From contig SFDG01000015.1 in assembly GCA_004558305.1 (NCBI GenBank), positions 1 through 40,014 on the forward strand: a DNA stretch of 40,014 nucleotides. Reading direction: 5' to 3'. Origin of the DNA: Phocaeicola plebeius. GTDB taxonomy: Bacteria; Bacteroidota; Bacteroidia; Bacteroidales; Bacteroidaceae. Each line of letters opens with the position of its first letter. Position 1 is the first letter of the stretch. Shown here piece after piece: positions 1 to 7,658 of the stretch. A program made the translations under genes and the position numbers. The notes beneath the pieces were generated by a model that searched no databases, had not been told where the DNA came from, and saw only the letters and a list, made by a program, of their open reading frames with translations.

Positions 1-126
1 GCTTTGTCCCGATTCATCGTAATTCACATACTGCAGTTCCGTACCATTGGTCGTGCAGAAATACTGTGCCTGAGCCGAAGCACAGGCCACTGCCATCAGT
101 AGCATCCATGTTCCTAACTTCTTCAT
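1..126 (-). CDS. Truncated secreted protein, N-terminus only
   Basis: Reading leftward from an ATG at 126, the frame stays open to the window edge and gives 42 residues. The first 21 or so form a clear signal peptide: MKK, a hydrophobic core (WMLLMAVACA), then a small-residue cleavage region ending AQAQ. The mature part starts YFCTTNGTELQYVNYDE. That start (Cys, then a G-x-x-L-x-Y-x-x-Y-D pattern) loosely recalls TapB-like Bacteroidetes secreted proteins, but too little is present to assign it. It lies 50 nt downstream of the TPR gene on the same strand with no good promoter between, so co-transcription is likely. The C-terminus is outside the window. Confidence 0.72.
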   Translation of the reverse strand, partial: MKKLGTWMLLMAVACASAQAQYFCTTNGTELQYVNYDESGQS

Positions 127-176
127 ACTGTTCAAATTGAAAAAAAGTGTTTGACAAAAAGGTGAGCCAGTAGAGG

Positions 177-1097
177 TCAGCGGCTAAAACTGCCGTCGAT
201 GCGTTGCGCACAAGCAGGGTCGAGTTCAATGGCCTTCTTTACATCTTCCAGTGCCCCTGTCTTGTCGCCGGCAGCCAACCGTACCCGTCCGCGTTCTTCA
301 TACATCCGGGCATTCTCCGGCATCAGTTCGATAGCTTCATCGAACACGGCCAAGGCCCCTGCCGCCTGTCGCCGGGCCAGCAATAAGGTCCCCTTCAGCA
401 GATACGCCTTCTCGCAGAAAGGATTGAGCGACAGGACCTCGTCGATGCAGGCCAAGCCCTCGTCGCCGTCGGTCGTGGCCGAGAGGATTTCCCCCTTCAG
501 CAGCAATGCCTCCTCGACCGGTTCTTCCGGACAGGTCAGCCGTTCCAGATCGGCCAGCGCCTCCTTGGCCTGTCCCATGCCCCACAGCACTTCCGCGCGC
601 AACAGATAGGCTTCGGTGTACTTCTCGTCCAAAGCGATGGCCTGCGTCAGCATTACGATGGCTTGCAGGCAATCGTTCCGACGGTACGCAGCCTTGCCGG
701 CCTGATAGTGGGCGGCAGCACTGCTGCCGTCCGCCTGAATGGCCTGTGCAGCCGCAGCGGCCATCCGATCGTAGTCTTCCTGCAGAAAGCAGACCTGACT
801 CAAACTCAGCCAGCCGCTGACATTGCCCGCATCGGCCGCCACCCATCGTTCAAGGACGGATCTTGCATCATCCATGCGGTTGGCCTGCAGGTAAGCCCCT
901 GCCAGAAAACTCATGGTCTCCCCGTCGGCCTGCAAGGCCAATGCCTCCTCGAAGCACTTGATGGCATACGGCAGCTGCCCCATACTGCGGGCACGCACAC
1001 CGTCGTATTTCAATACATCGAACTTCCTTCGTTCGTCTTTCTTCTGTTGTTCTTCGCTGGATTTCTTCCCTCCCAGCAAGGATGAAAATAAGCCCAT
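177..1097 (-). CDS. Tetratricopeptide repeat (TPR) protein
   Basis: The product is about 306 residues and is built almost wholly of TPR units of 34 residues, for example AIKCFEEALALQADG, AIVMLTQAIALDEKYTEAYL, ALAVFDEAIELMPENARMY and ALEDVKKAIELDPA. These carry the usual small/aromatic spacing of TPR helices. The N-terminus MGLFSSLLGGKKSSEEQQKK is short and charged and is not a Sec signal, so a cytoplasmic protein-protein scaffold is the simplest reading. An in-frame ATG exists 36 nt upstream at 1133, but it falls inside the -7 promoter box (1127-1134). The start at 1097 is therefore preferred. The partner and biological role cannot be told from sequence. Confidence 0.85.
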   Translation of the reverse strand: MGLFSSLLGGKKSSEEQQKKDERRKFDVLKYDGVRARSMGQLPYAIKCFEEALALQADGETMSFLAGAYLQANRMDDARSVLERWVAADAGNVSGWLSLSQVCFLQEDYDRMAAAAAQAIQADGSSAAAHYQAGKAAYRRNDCLQAIVMLTQAIALDEKYTEAYLLRAEVLWGMGQAKEALADLERLTCPEEPVEEALLLKGEILSATTDGDEGLACIDEVLSLNPFCEKAYLLKGTLLLARRQAAGALAVFDEAIELMPENARMYEERGRVRLAAGDKTGALEDVKKAIELDPACAQRIDGSFSR

Positions 1098-1126
1098 AGG
1101 TGAATGGTTTTTGCAATTAACGGATG

Positions 1127-1134
1127 CAAACATA
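1127..1134 (-). promoter_or_regulatory. Promoter -7 box for TPR gene
   Basis: On the minus strand this reads TATGTTTG, an exact match to the Bacteroidetes -7 consensus TAnnTTTG. It lies about 30 nt before the chosen ATG. No clear -33 TTTG is seen at the usual distance. Confidence 0.5.
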
Positions 1135-1178
1135 CAAAATTTCTTTTATACATCCACGGGCAGGGGCAGGAAAATCCG

Positions 1179-2198
1179 TTATTTTCCTTTCTTCTTGTAT
1201 TCAGCCGGTTTCATGCCATACTGCTGCTGGAAACAGCGCGTAAAATAGGAAGGAGAAGAGAAACCAACCTGGAAGCAGACCTCACTGACCTGCAGCTCTT
1301 TTTTCATCAGCAACCCTGCGGCTTTCTGTAACCGGAAGAAGCGGACAAAACCGTTCGGGGTCATACCCAGCACCTCCTTCAGCTTGACAAACATCGCCGT
1401 ACGCGACATGCCCAATTCCTGTGCCAGTACATCTACGGTGAAATGCATGTCGGACAGATGGGCTTCGAGAATTCCTGTCACCCTATCCAGAAATGCCTGC
1501 GATGCCGGCAACTCAGGAGCATCCGCTCCGCATCTGTCCTTCCTCCCACCGGCTGACTCTACAGCGGTCCTGGTGTCGGACACAGCAGGAGCAAAGGCCA
1601 CTGCCACCGTCGTTCCTTTTCCCATGACGCTTTCCATTCTCAATTCTCCCCTCATGGCCACCGCCAGCTGACGCACCAACGGCCCATAACCGGCACAGTG
1701 TCCCGTGTATCCGGAGAACCTGTCCTGACCGTTGTCAGAGATACAGACCTCCACCTCACGGCCCGCCACCACACGAAGCCTCAGCGTCACGCATGAAGGA
1801 GCAAAGCACAGGGCATCCATCAGCAAATAGACGAGCATCCGGGACAAGGCAGGAGCATCTGCCCACACGAGGCACGGCTCTTCCGGCAGTTCGACCTCCA
1901 ACTCCACGGCGGCCAATGCCGCTGTTCGCGCCAACGGGTGCCGGACCGACTCCACCACTTCGCGGATATCGGTGACAGCCAGCTTCAGCGAAAGCGGTTC
2001 CGTAACCGGTCGGCCCCCTTTTTCCAAGGCTCCCAGTACCTTCTCCATCCCCGTCTGGACGGCTGACAGACAGGCACGGATGTCCTGTATCCATACAGAT
2101 AAGTCCCCCCCCATCGGGAGAAAATCCGCATTTTCTGCTTTTCCCTTCACCCGTTCCCGGTGATTCATCCGGTCATTCCCGACAAGCATTCTGTTCAT
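1179..2198 (-). CDS. AraC-family regulator with degenerate GHKL ATPase domain
   Basis: The product has 339 residues. Residues 85-205 resemble a histidine-kinase HATPase_c domain: ELEVELPEEPCLVWADAPALSRML, a G1 box ISDNGQ (D155-G157) and a G2 box GKGTTVAVAF (193-202). Residues 235-335 form a double helix-turn-helix AraC domain (FTVDVLAQELGMSRTAMFVKLK, then VSEVCFQVGFSSPSYFTRCFQ). This is the order seen at the C-terminus of Bacteroides hybrid two-component regulators. Here there is no periplasmic sensor, membrane segment, recognisable phosphoacceptor His box or receiver domain, and the N-box Asn is replaced (LLMDALCFAP, D128). The start at 2198 has a strong GAGGAGG ribosome site just upstream. 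Its position beside susCD makes it the likely regulator of that pair. Kinase activity is unlikely; a ligand-binding or dimerising role is inference. Confidence 0.85.
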   Translation of the reverse strand: MNRMLVGNDRMNHRERVKGKAENADFLPMGGDLSVWIQDIRACLSAVQTGMEKVLGALEKGGRPVTEPLSLKLAVTDIREVVESVRHPLARTAALAAVELEVELPEEPCLVWADAPALSRMLVYLLMDALCFAPSCVTLRLRVVAGREVEVCISDNGQDRFSGYTGHCAGYGPLVRQLAVAMRGELRMESVMGKGTTVAVAFAPAVSDTRTAVESAGGRKDRCGADAPELPASQAFLDRVTGILEAHLSDMHFTVDVLAQELGMSRTAMFVKLKEVLGMTPNGFVRFFRLQKAAGLLMKKELQVSEVCFQVGFSSPSYFTRCFQQQYGMKPAEYKKKGK

Positions 2199-2226
2199 TT
2201 TTCCTCCTCTCTCTATGAATATTCAG

Positions 2227-2234
2227 CAAATGTA
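2227..2234 (-). promoter_or_regulatory. Promoter -7 box for AraC-type regulator
   Basis: The minus strand reads TACATTTG, an exact TAnnTTTG match 28 nt upstream of the ATG. A GAGGAGG Shine-Dalgarno (complement of 2203-2209) lies between it and the start, which supports the start codon chosen. Confidence 0.55.
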
Positions 2235-2277
2235 CGAATTAAATCGGAATAACTATGGGATTTTGGCCGGAAGATAC

Positions 2278-2339
2278 AAAAAGAACCGACCGGCCACGCC
2301 TTCGGGAAACGGTATTCCACGAAGGACGGGCCGGCCGGT
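2278..2339 (-). terminator. Intrinsic terminator after susD
   Basis: On the minus strand, ACCGGCC (complement of 2333-2339) pairs with GGCCGGT (complement of 2289-2295). An inner CCTTCG/CGAAGG stem extends the hairpin, which is followed by TTCTTTTT. It lies 38 nt after the susD stop and separates the susCD transcript from the regulator gene. Confidence 0.7.
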
Positions 2340-2377
2340 GTCAGTTATTCAAGCCGAAAGGAATGATGCAGCAGGCA

Positions 2378-3985
2378 TCAATAGCCCTCGTTCTGCACCA
2401 ATGCCTTGTTCTTGTCCAGAGCGGACAAAGGAATGGGCAGATAGCGGTTATGCGGTACAAACGTACGGTTTTCCACCAAATCCACATCGGTAACGGTAGC
2501 ACGGAGGGTCGGATCGGTCTGTGCATAATCAATGGTACCGACGATGCGGTTCAACGGGCCGTTCAATACGGTTTCGGCCACCATCTTGCCACTGGCATCC
2601 TTCCAGCGGAGGATGTCCAAACGGCGGAGACCTTCACCGGCCAGTTCCACTCCTCTTTCACGACGAATCAGTTCGCGCAAGGTTTCCTTAGTGGCATACT
2701 TGGCACGGTCTACATTCGGCATACCGGCACGGTTACGAATCTGGTCCAGGAAGGAATAGACGATTTCCGACGGACCGTTCAGTTCGTTCTCCGCTTCGGC
2801 ATAGCTCAAGAGCACTTCTGCATAACGGAACACGATGAGCTGTGCATTGGTCGACCACATATCGGCATACTGCGACATCGGGTTGAGGTATTTGCCCCAC
2901 GTGAGTCCCGTCTTCGAAGCATTGTCGGCATCGGCCGGATAGTTGGGGTTCTTCTTGCCGTTGATGGTCTTGTCCAAAGTGTTCAGGACGCTGCCTTCCC
3001 ACTCCATGCCCGGATAGAGCACGGTCATCGCCATGCGCGGGTCGCGGTTGGCAAACGGATGGGTGGCATCATAGCCGCTGCCCGGCTCGTCCTTGGTCAG
3101 ACCGTTGCTCATTTCGTAGGTATCGATGAGGTTCTGAGTCGGAACCATGGACGACCAACCGCCATCGGCATTGTTATACATGGTGGCAATCATCCAGTTG
3201 GAGTAGAGGTTCTCATCGGCCTGACAGGCGGCGATGATTTCCTTCGAATCCTGTCCGGCTACATTGAACAGGTTCATGAAGTCCTCGTCCAGTTCATAGA
3301 CACCCAGGTCGATGAGCTTTTGGGCAGCGTCCTTGGCTTTCTGGTATTCGCCATAGAACATGGCCACACGGGTCTTCAGGGCTAAGGCAGCACCCTGGGC
3401 CAGATAGCCTCTCGCCGTAGGTTCCTTGTAGAGCATCGGGATGGCCTCGTCGAGGTCCTTGTAGATAAATTCCTTCACCTCATCCACCGAGTTGCGGGGC
3501 ACCTGGGCCTCTTCGCCTGTGGCATACGAATCGATGATGGGCACACCGCCATACAGCCAGTTGAGCAGGAAATAGCGGTAGGCCCGGATGGTCTTCACCT
3601 GTCCCTTCATGTTGTCCTTCTTCTTGGGATCGGCAAATTCAATGCCTTCGATGTTGGCCAGGAAGTCGTTACAACGGCGAATCATGCCGAACGAATAGTA
3701 GTCGGCCACCTGGTTCGACGAGGTCATGCCTCCGTTACCGATATTGCGCCAGCCTTCGTGCAAATGGTAGTTGAATCCGAAATCGGACGCACAGTCCCAA
3801 TACAGGATGCCGGAATCGTCGGCCCATCCGTCGTAGCAGCCAATCAGGAACTTCTGCGCATCGGCTTCGGTCTGCCAGGTCGTGCTGGGAGACAAGGCAT
3901 CGTGGGGAATTGTATCGAGGAAATCAGAGCAGGAGGTTCCCACTAGTGCCATCCCTGCCAGCATATAAGTCAAGAAACGTTTCAT
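2378..3985 (-). CDS. SusD/RagB-family outer-membrane glycan-binding lipoprotein
   Basis: The product has 535 residues. It starts MKRFLTYMLAGMALVGTSC with a lipobox, so Cys19 should be lipidated and the protein anchored on the outer-membrane surface. The next residues SDFLDTIPHDALSPSTTW are the standard SusD opening, with the N-terminal SusD-like region to about residue 220. The C-terminal RagB/SusD region carries the usual signatures FRYAEVLLSYAEAENEL, IRNRAGMP, LIRRERGVELAGEGLRRLDILRW and a closing HNRYLPIP. SusD proteins form the lid on a SusC TonB-dependent transporter and hand it oligosaccharides (or peptides, in some members). The start is 40 nt downstream of the susC stop, so the two form one transcript. 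The substrate is not evident because no glycoside hydrolase, lyase or sulfatase gene adjoins the pair. Confidence 0.96.
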   Translation of the reverse strand: MKRFLTYMLAGMALVGTSCSDFLDTIPHDALSPSTTWQTEADAQKFLIGCYDGWADDSGILYWDCASDFGFNYHLHEGWRNIGNGGMTSSNQVADYYSFGMIRRCNDFLANIEGIEFADPKKKDNMKGQVKTIRAYRYFLLNWLYGGVPIIDSYATGEEAQVPRNSVDEVKEFIYKDLDEAIPMLYKEPTARGYLAQGAALALKTRVAMFYGEYQKAKDAAQKLIDLGVYELDEDFMNLFNVAGQDSKEIIAACQADENLYSNWMIATMYNNADGGWSSMVPTQNLIDTYEMSNGLTKDEPGSGYDATHPFANRDPRMAMTVLYPGMEWEGSVLNTLDKTINGKKNPNYPADADNASKTGLTWGKYLNPMSQYADMWSTNAQLIVFRYAEVLLSYAEAENELNGPSEIVYSFLDQIRNRAGMPNVDRAKYATKETLRELIRRERGVELAGEGLRRLDILRWKDASGKMVAETVLNGPLNRIVGTIDYAQTDPTLRATVTDVDLVENRTFVPHNRYLPIPLSALDKNKALVQNEGY

Positions 3986-4025
3986 ATCTTCTTCTATCTT
4001 TAATTTTATTGCTACATAAATACTA

Positions 4026-7000
4026 TTAGAACGTAATGTTCACACCAAAAGCATGAGTACGGGTCAATGGGAAATTGGACGCGCGTTCAACCGGAATTTC
4101 AGGATCGACGTTCAGACGCATGTTGTGGAGCGTGAACAGGTTTTCTACAGAATAGTAGAAGCGGACATTCTGAATGCCTACGGCATTGACCAAGGCCTTG
4201 GGCATGGTGTAGCCAATCTGCAGGTTCTTCATGCGCACGTAGCTGGCATTCTCAATCCAGTAATCTGAAACGACCTGGCTGGGCAAGCTGGGCGAAGTGG
4301 TCATATAGGCAATGCGCGGCATCTCGGCATTCTTGTTCTCGGGTGTCCAGGCATCCAGCCAGATGGTAGCCGGGTGAGAGTCGTCGCCACCAAACGTACC
4401 GTAGGCTTCGTTGCTCACGAACCGGCGCACACCGGCCGCACCGGAGAAGACAGCCGTCAGGTCGAACCATTTCCAGCCGGCATTCAGCGTCAGACCGAAG
4501 GTGAACGAGGGGTCGGAAGAACCGATCAGTTCACGGTCGTTGCTCGTCAGCTTTCCGTCACCGTCTGTATCGAGGTAGATCAGGTCGCCGCCCTTAAACT
4601 GGCGGTTACCGAACGGATAGCCGGCCTGGCTCTTGTACTTGTCCATCCAGGCCTGGGCTGCCTCGTCGGATTCGAAGAAGCCGCCTGTGCGGTAAGCATA
4701 GTAGGAATTGAGGCGTTCGCCTACGACACGACGCTTGTTGCCATTGTTCGGGTCGGTCATACCGTTGGCATTGGCATCTTCACTACCCAGATCCAGCAGC
4801 TTGTTCTTGTTGTAGGCCACGTTGCCGGTAGCACCGAAGGACCAGTCGCCCCACTTGTTGTTGTAGCTGAGCAATACTTCTACACCTCGGTTGACCATGG
4901 CGCCTACATTGTCCTTATAGGCTCCCAGACCGAATTCATTGGGCACCGGTACATCCATAATGATGCCGGTCGTCTCGCGGTCATAGTAGTCCACCGTCAG
5001 GTTGATGTTGTTGTTGATGGTAGCATCTACACCCAATCCCCATGTACGCGCTTTTTCCCACGAGATGGTCGACAGTTTGTAGGAACTCTGGTAATAGCCC
5101 GACTGCAGCGAACCGCCGATGGGGTAGCTGGCTCCCAAGCTGTACGTGTTCATCCAAGGATAGTAGTCGCTCAAGGCATTCTGGTTACCCAGCTTACCCC
5201 AAGAGGCACGGATCTTCAGGTTCGTCAGCCAGTCGCGGGTGTTTTCCATGAAGGCTTCCTCGCTGATGCGCCATGCACCCGAGAACGAGGGGAAGTAGCC
5301 CCAGCGGTTGCCTTTCGCAAAACGGGAAGAAGCGTCGGCACGGAGGTTGGCTTCGAAGAGGTACTTGCCGGCATAGTCGTAGTTGATGCGGCCGAACCAG
5401 GAAATCATGGCCAGATCGCGGCTGTAACCAGTGTTCTTCTGCGTAGCGGCATCACCGGCGTTCATGTCGTCGAGGTCGTTGGTGGGGAAGTTCTTACGTT
5501 CCATGGTATTCTCCGTGTAATTGTACTTCTCTGCATGCCAACCGGCCATGGCCCGCAAGCCGTGCTTGCCCAGCTGTGTATCGTAGTTAAGCAGGACATC
5601 CAGGGAAGAACGGTGCCAGCCGTAGTAGTTTTCGTTCAGCTTGTTGGGGTCGGTCTTCTTGTTCGGGTTATACTGGATGAACTTCTGGAAGGCACGGTAG
5701 TGCTGCTGGTTGTCGACATACGATCCGCTGACCGTAGCCACGAGGCCTTTCAGGATGGTATAGTCGAGGGCCAGTGTTCCGGAGAAGTTCTGGTTCTTGC
5801 GGTCTACCGTCTGGTCGGCATCCAGCCAGGCAATCGGGTTACCGTCGGAAATGGTGCCGTAGGTACCGTCTTCATACTGGTTGACAATCCACGGAGCGAT
5901 ACGGTTGAGCTGACGGATAATCTGGTCGGAGCTGCCGCCTGCATACGAGGAGTTGGGGTCGGAATAGTCGTTCTTGATGTAGGCCAGGTTCAGGCGGGTC
6001 TTCAGACGGGAGCTGATCTGGACATCCAGGTTGGTACGTCCGTTGAACTGCTCTCTTTCCGAATTGGGCAGGATACCCGTCTGGTGCAGATAACCTACGG
6101 AGCCCATGTACTTCACGTCTTCCGTACCGCCGCTCATGTTCACGTTGTGTGAATGCTGCACGCCGGTCTGGTAAGCCAGGTCGTACCAATCGGTATTCGG
6201 ATGAGTATAAGGAGAAGAACCGTCCTTGAACTTTTGCAGGTCTTCGTCCGAGAAACGCTTCGACAAGCCCTGGTCGGCCAAGGTCTGGTTGTACAGACGG
6301 GCGTAATCGTACGAACTCATGCGTTCAATCATTTCCGAAGCATTCTGCACACCTACATATCCATTATAGGTAATGCGGGGCTTGCCGGCCTTACCGCGCT
6401 TGGTGGTAATCAGGATAACGCCGTTCGATGCCTTCGAACCGTAGATGGCTGCCGAAGCCGCATCCTTCAGGACCGAAATGCTTTCGATATCATTCGGGTC
6501 TACCGAGTTCAGCGTACCGGTTTCGATACCGTCCACCAGAATATACGGGTCGGCCGAGTTCAGGGTTCCGACACCACGCACACGGATGGTCGCACCGTCC
6601 TGTCCGGGACGTCCCTGTCCGGAAGTAATCTGCACACCCGGCATGGTTCCCTGCAAGGCGTTCGACACGTTCTGGATGGGTCGGTTTTCCAAGGCCTTGC
6701 TGTCCAGCTGCGCTACAGCACCAGTCATGTTGACTTTCTTCTGTGTTCCATATCCCACAACGACCACTTCTTCCAGTGTCTTGGAATCCTCTACCAAGAC
6801 AACATTCAGCGACTGGCCGTTCCATACCACTTCTTTCGTCGTAAAGCCGACAAAAGAAACGACAATGACATCGCCCTTCTTCACATTACTCAGCGAGAAA
6901 TCACCGTCAATGCCCGTAATCGTACCATTGGTTGTACCTTTCACGACGACGGACGCACCGATTACCGTTTCGCCTGCACTGTCCTTCACCACGCCGACGC

Positions 7001-7124
7001 AACTGCCGTTCTGCTGTACGCCGGAAACACTCACAGGATTGCCACCTGTACCAGCATACACGTTTCCTGCTGATAATGACAGCAGGAGCAACATCATGCT
7101 TACTGATTTTAGTTCTTTTGACAT
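4026..7124 (-). CDS. SusC/RagA-family TonB-dependent transporter
   Basis: The product has 1032 residues. A signal peptide (residues 1-25) is followed by a CarboxypepD-regulatory-like beta-sandwich (GVVKDSAGETVIGASVVVKG... to about 110). Next come a TonB-box region (EEVVVVGYGTQKK), a plug domain (GTMPGVQITSGQGRPG..., IRVRGVGTLNSADPYILVDG, VLKDAASAAIYGSKASNGV) and a long beta-barrel. The barrel closes with RTHAFGVNITF, the expected terminal aromatic residue. It imports a bound ligand across the outer membrane using TonB energy together with the downstream SusD partner. Length and domain order are normal for the family, with no frameshift. A good promoter lies directly upstream, preceded by repeated TACAA motifs that may be regulator sites. 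Confidence 0.97.
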   Translation of the reverse strand: MSKELKSVSMMLLLLSLSAGNVYAGTGGNPVSVSGVQQNGSCVGVVKDSAGETVIGASVVVKGTTNGTITGIDGDFSLSNVKKGDVIVVSFVGFTTKEVVWNGQSLNVVLVEDSKTLEEVVVVGYGTQKKVNMTGAVAQLDSKALENRPIQNVSNALQGTMPGVQITSGQGRPGQDGATIRVRGVGTLNSADPYILVDGIETGTLNSVDPNDIESISVLKDAASAAIYGSKASNGVILITTKRGKAGKPRITYNGYVGVQNASEMIERMSSYDYARLYNQTLADQGLSKRFSDEDLQKFKDGSSPYTHPNTDWYDLAYQTGVQHSHNVNMSGGTEDVKYMGSVGYLHQTGILPNSEREQFNGRTNLDVQISSRLKTRLNLAYIKNDYSDPNSSYAGGSSDQIIRQLNRIAPWIVNQYEDGTYGTISDGNPIAWLDADQTVDRKNQNFSGTLALDYTILKGLVATVSGSYVDNQQHYRAFQKFIQYNPNKKTDPNKLNENYYGWHRSSLDVLLNYDTQLGKHGLRAMAGWHAEKYNYTENTMERKNFPTNDLDDMNAGDAATQKNTGYSRDLAMISWFGRINYDYAGKYLFEANLRADASSRFAKGNRWGYFPSFSGAWRISEEAFMENTRDWLTNLKIRASWGKLGNQNALSDYYPWMNTYSLGASYPIGGSLQSGYYQSSYKLSTISWEKARTWGLGVDATINNNINLTVDYYDRETTGIIMDVPVPNEFGLGAYKDNVGAMVNRGVEVLLSYNNKWGDWSFGATGNVAYNKNKLLDLGSEDANANGMTDPNNGNKRRVVGERLNSYYAYRTGGFFESDEAAQAWMDKYKSQAGYPFGNRQFKGGDLIYLDTDGDGKLTSNDRELIGSSDPSFTFGLTLNAGWKWFDLTAVFSGAAGVRRFVSNEAYGTFGGDDSHPATIWLDAWTPENKNAEMPRIAYMTTSPSLPSQVVSDYWIENASYVRMKNLQIGYTMPKALVNAVGIQNVRFYYSVENLFTLHNMRLNVDPEIPVERASNFPLTRTHAFGVNITF

Positions 7125-7165
7125 AATAAATAGGTTACTTTAAAAAGGTTGTAATATTTGCGAAA

Positions 7166-7198
7166 CAAAGGTACGAGTTCTGCTATTTGCCCGATAAA
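7166..7198 (-). promoter_or_regulatory. susC promoter
   Basis: On the minus strand TTTA (complement of 7195-7198) stands 21 nt before TACCTTTG (complement of 7166-7173). This is a good Bacteroidetes -33/-7 pair and leaves a 5' leader of about 35 nt before the susC ATG. Confidence 0.65.
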
Positions 7199-7220
7199 CG
7201 AAAAATTCAAAAAGATAGCA

Positions 7221-7271
7221 TATTTGTACAACTGAATATCTCATTTATACAATTAGATTTCCTATATACAA
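7221..7271 (-). promoter_or_regulatory. Three spaced TACAA motifs upstream of susC promoter
   Basis: On the plus strand TATTTGTACAA, CATTTATACAA and CCTATATACAA carry TACAA at 7227, 7248 and 7267. The spacings are 21 and 19 bp, about two helical turns, and the cluster lies 23 bp or more upstream of the susC -33 box. Such spacing suits a dimeric AraC-type activator. The rest of the AT-rich stretch 7199-7432 shows no gene. Confidence 0.35.
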
Positions 7272-7432
7272 TATTATAACCTACTTATAGTACATTTTCT
7301 GTCCGCCTTCAAGAGCTGCCGTAATCGTCAATCTATCGTTTCCTTTCCTTGTTTCCTGTACATAGTCTGACAGGGTCTAAAAAACAATATGAATTTTTTT
7401 CGCTGCCGGTACAAAAAAATTTCCTTGATTTG

Positions 7433-7462
7433 TTTGGATTTCATGGAAAAGTATTACATTTG
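7433..7462 (+). promoter_or_regulatory. Promoter of the Phe/Tyr biosynthesis operon
   Basis: TTTG at 7433-7436 (another copy at 7429-7432) precedes TACATTTG at 7455-7462 by 18 (or 22) nt, an exact TAnnTTTG match. The expected start of transcription is around 7468-7470, about 20 nt before the leader-peptide ATG. Confidence 0.75.
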
Positions 7463-7488
7463 CAGCGAAAACCATAACAAACAAACGT

Positions 7489-7587
7489 ATGAAGACATTT
7501 GCGACATATTTCTTCTTTTACTTTTATTACTTTTACTTTAGCAATGAAGTGAAGCGGGAATTCGCGTATGTAGGTCAACAGAAATAA
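7489..7587 (+). CDS. Phe/Tyr leader peptide of the pheA operon attenuator
   Basis: A 32-codon frame starts ATG AAG ACA TTT at 7489 and ends TAA at 7585-7587. Codons 7-17 encode YFFFYFYYFYF, 11 aromatic residues in a row; in total the peptide has 8 Phe and 6 Tyr. It sits between a strong promoter and an intrinsic terminator, upstream of four Phe/Tyr pathway genes. This matches the logic of classical attenuation: ribosomes stall at Phe or Tyr codons when the charged tRNAs are scarce. The peptide itself probably has no function other than being translated. The mixture of Phe and Tyr codons implies that both amino acids are sensed. Confidence 0.9.
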   Translation: MKTFATYFFFYFYYFYFSNEVKREFAYVGQQK

Positions 7588-7614
7588 CAGATAGATAAAA
7601 TAACGAAATCCCGC
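7554..7614 (+). promoter_or_regulatory. Candidate antiterminator pairing in pheA leader
   Basis: GCGGGAATT at 7554-7562 is complementary, apart from one A-A mismatch, to AAATCCCGC at 7606-7614. The second element is also the 5' arm of the terminator, so the two pairings exclude each other. The first arm begins 15 nt after the last codon of the aromatic run (7537-7539), just beyond the expected footprint of a stalled ribosome. A stalled ribosome would leave the antiterminator free to form. The model is inferred from sequence only. Confidence 0.6.
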
Positions 7615-7641
7615 CTCCGAAAGGAAGACGGGATTTTTTTT
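7606..7641 (+). terminator. Intrinsic terminator of the pheA attenuator
   Basis: AAATCCCG (7606-7613) pairs with CGGGATTT (7629-7636), and a smaller TCC/GGA stem can close the loop. The 3' arm runs straight into eight T residues (7634-7641). It ends 17 nt before the pheA ATG, so it must be bypassed for the operon to be expressed. Confidence 0.88.
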
Positions 7642-7658
7642 AATGTTTCAACATCAAG

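Noticed and set aside
1169..1188. Hairpin GGAAAAT/ATTTTCC at the end of the regulator gene as terminator
   Set aside because: On the minus strand it overlaps the stop codon and has no T-tract, so support is weak.
2255..3385. 376-codon open frame antisense to susD
   Set aside because: Same reason: it lies opposite a confident SusD gene and crosses its terminator.
4374..6152. 592-codon open frame antisense to susC
   Set aside because: It is a shadow of the susC frame with no motifs and no promoter or start context of its own.
1179..7124. A full polysaccharide utilisation locus
   Set aside because: A SusCD pair and a regulator are present, but no carbohydrate-active enzyme lies next to them in this window; the GHL10 gene is about 6 kb away beyond another operon.
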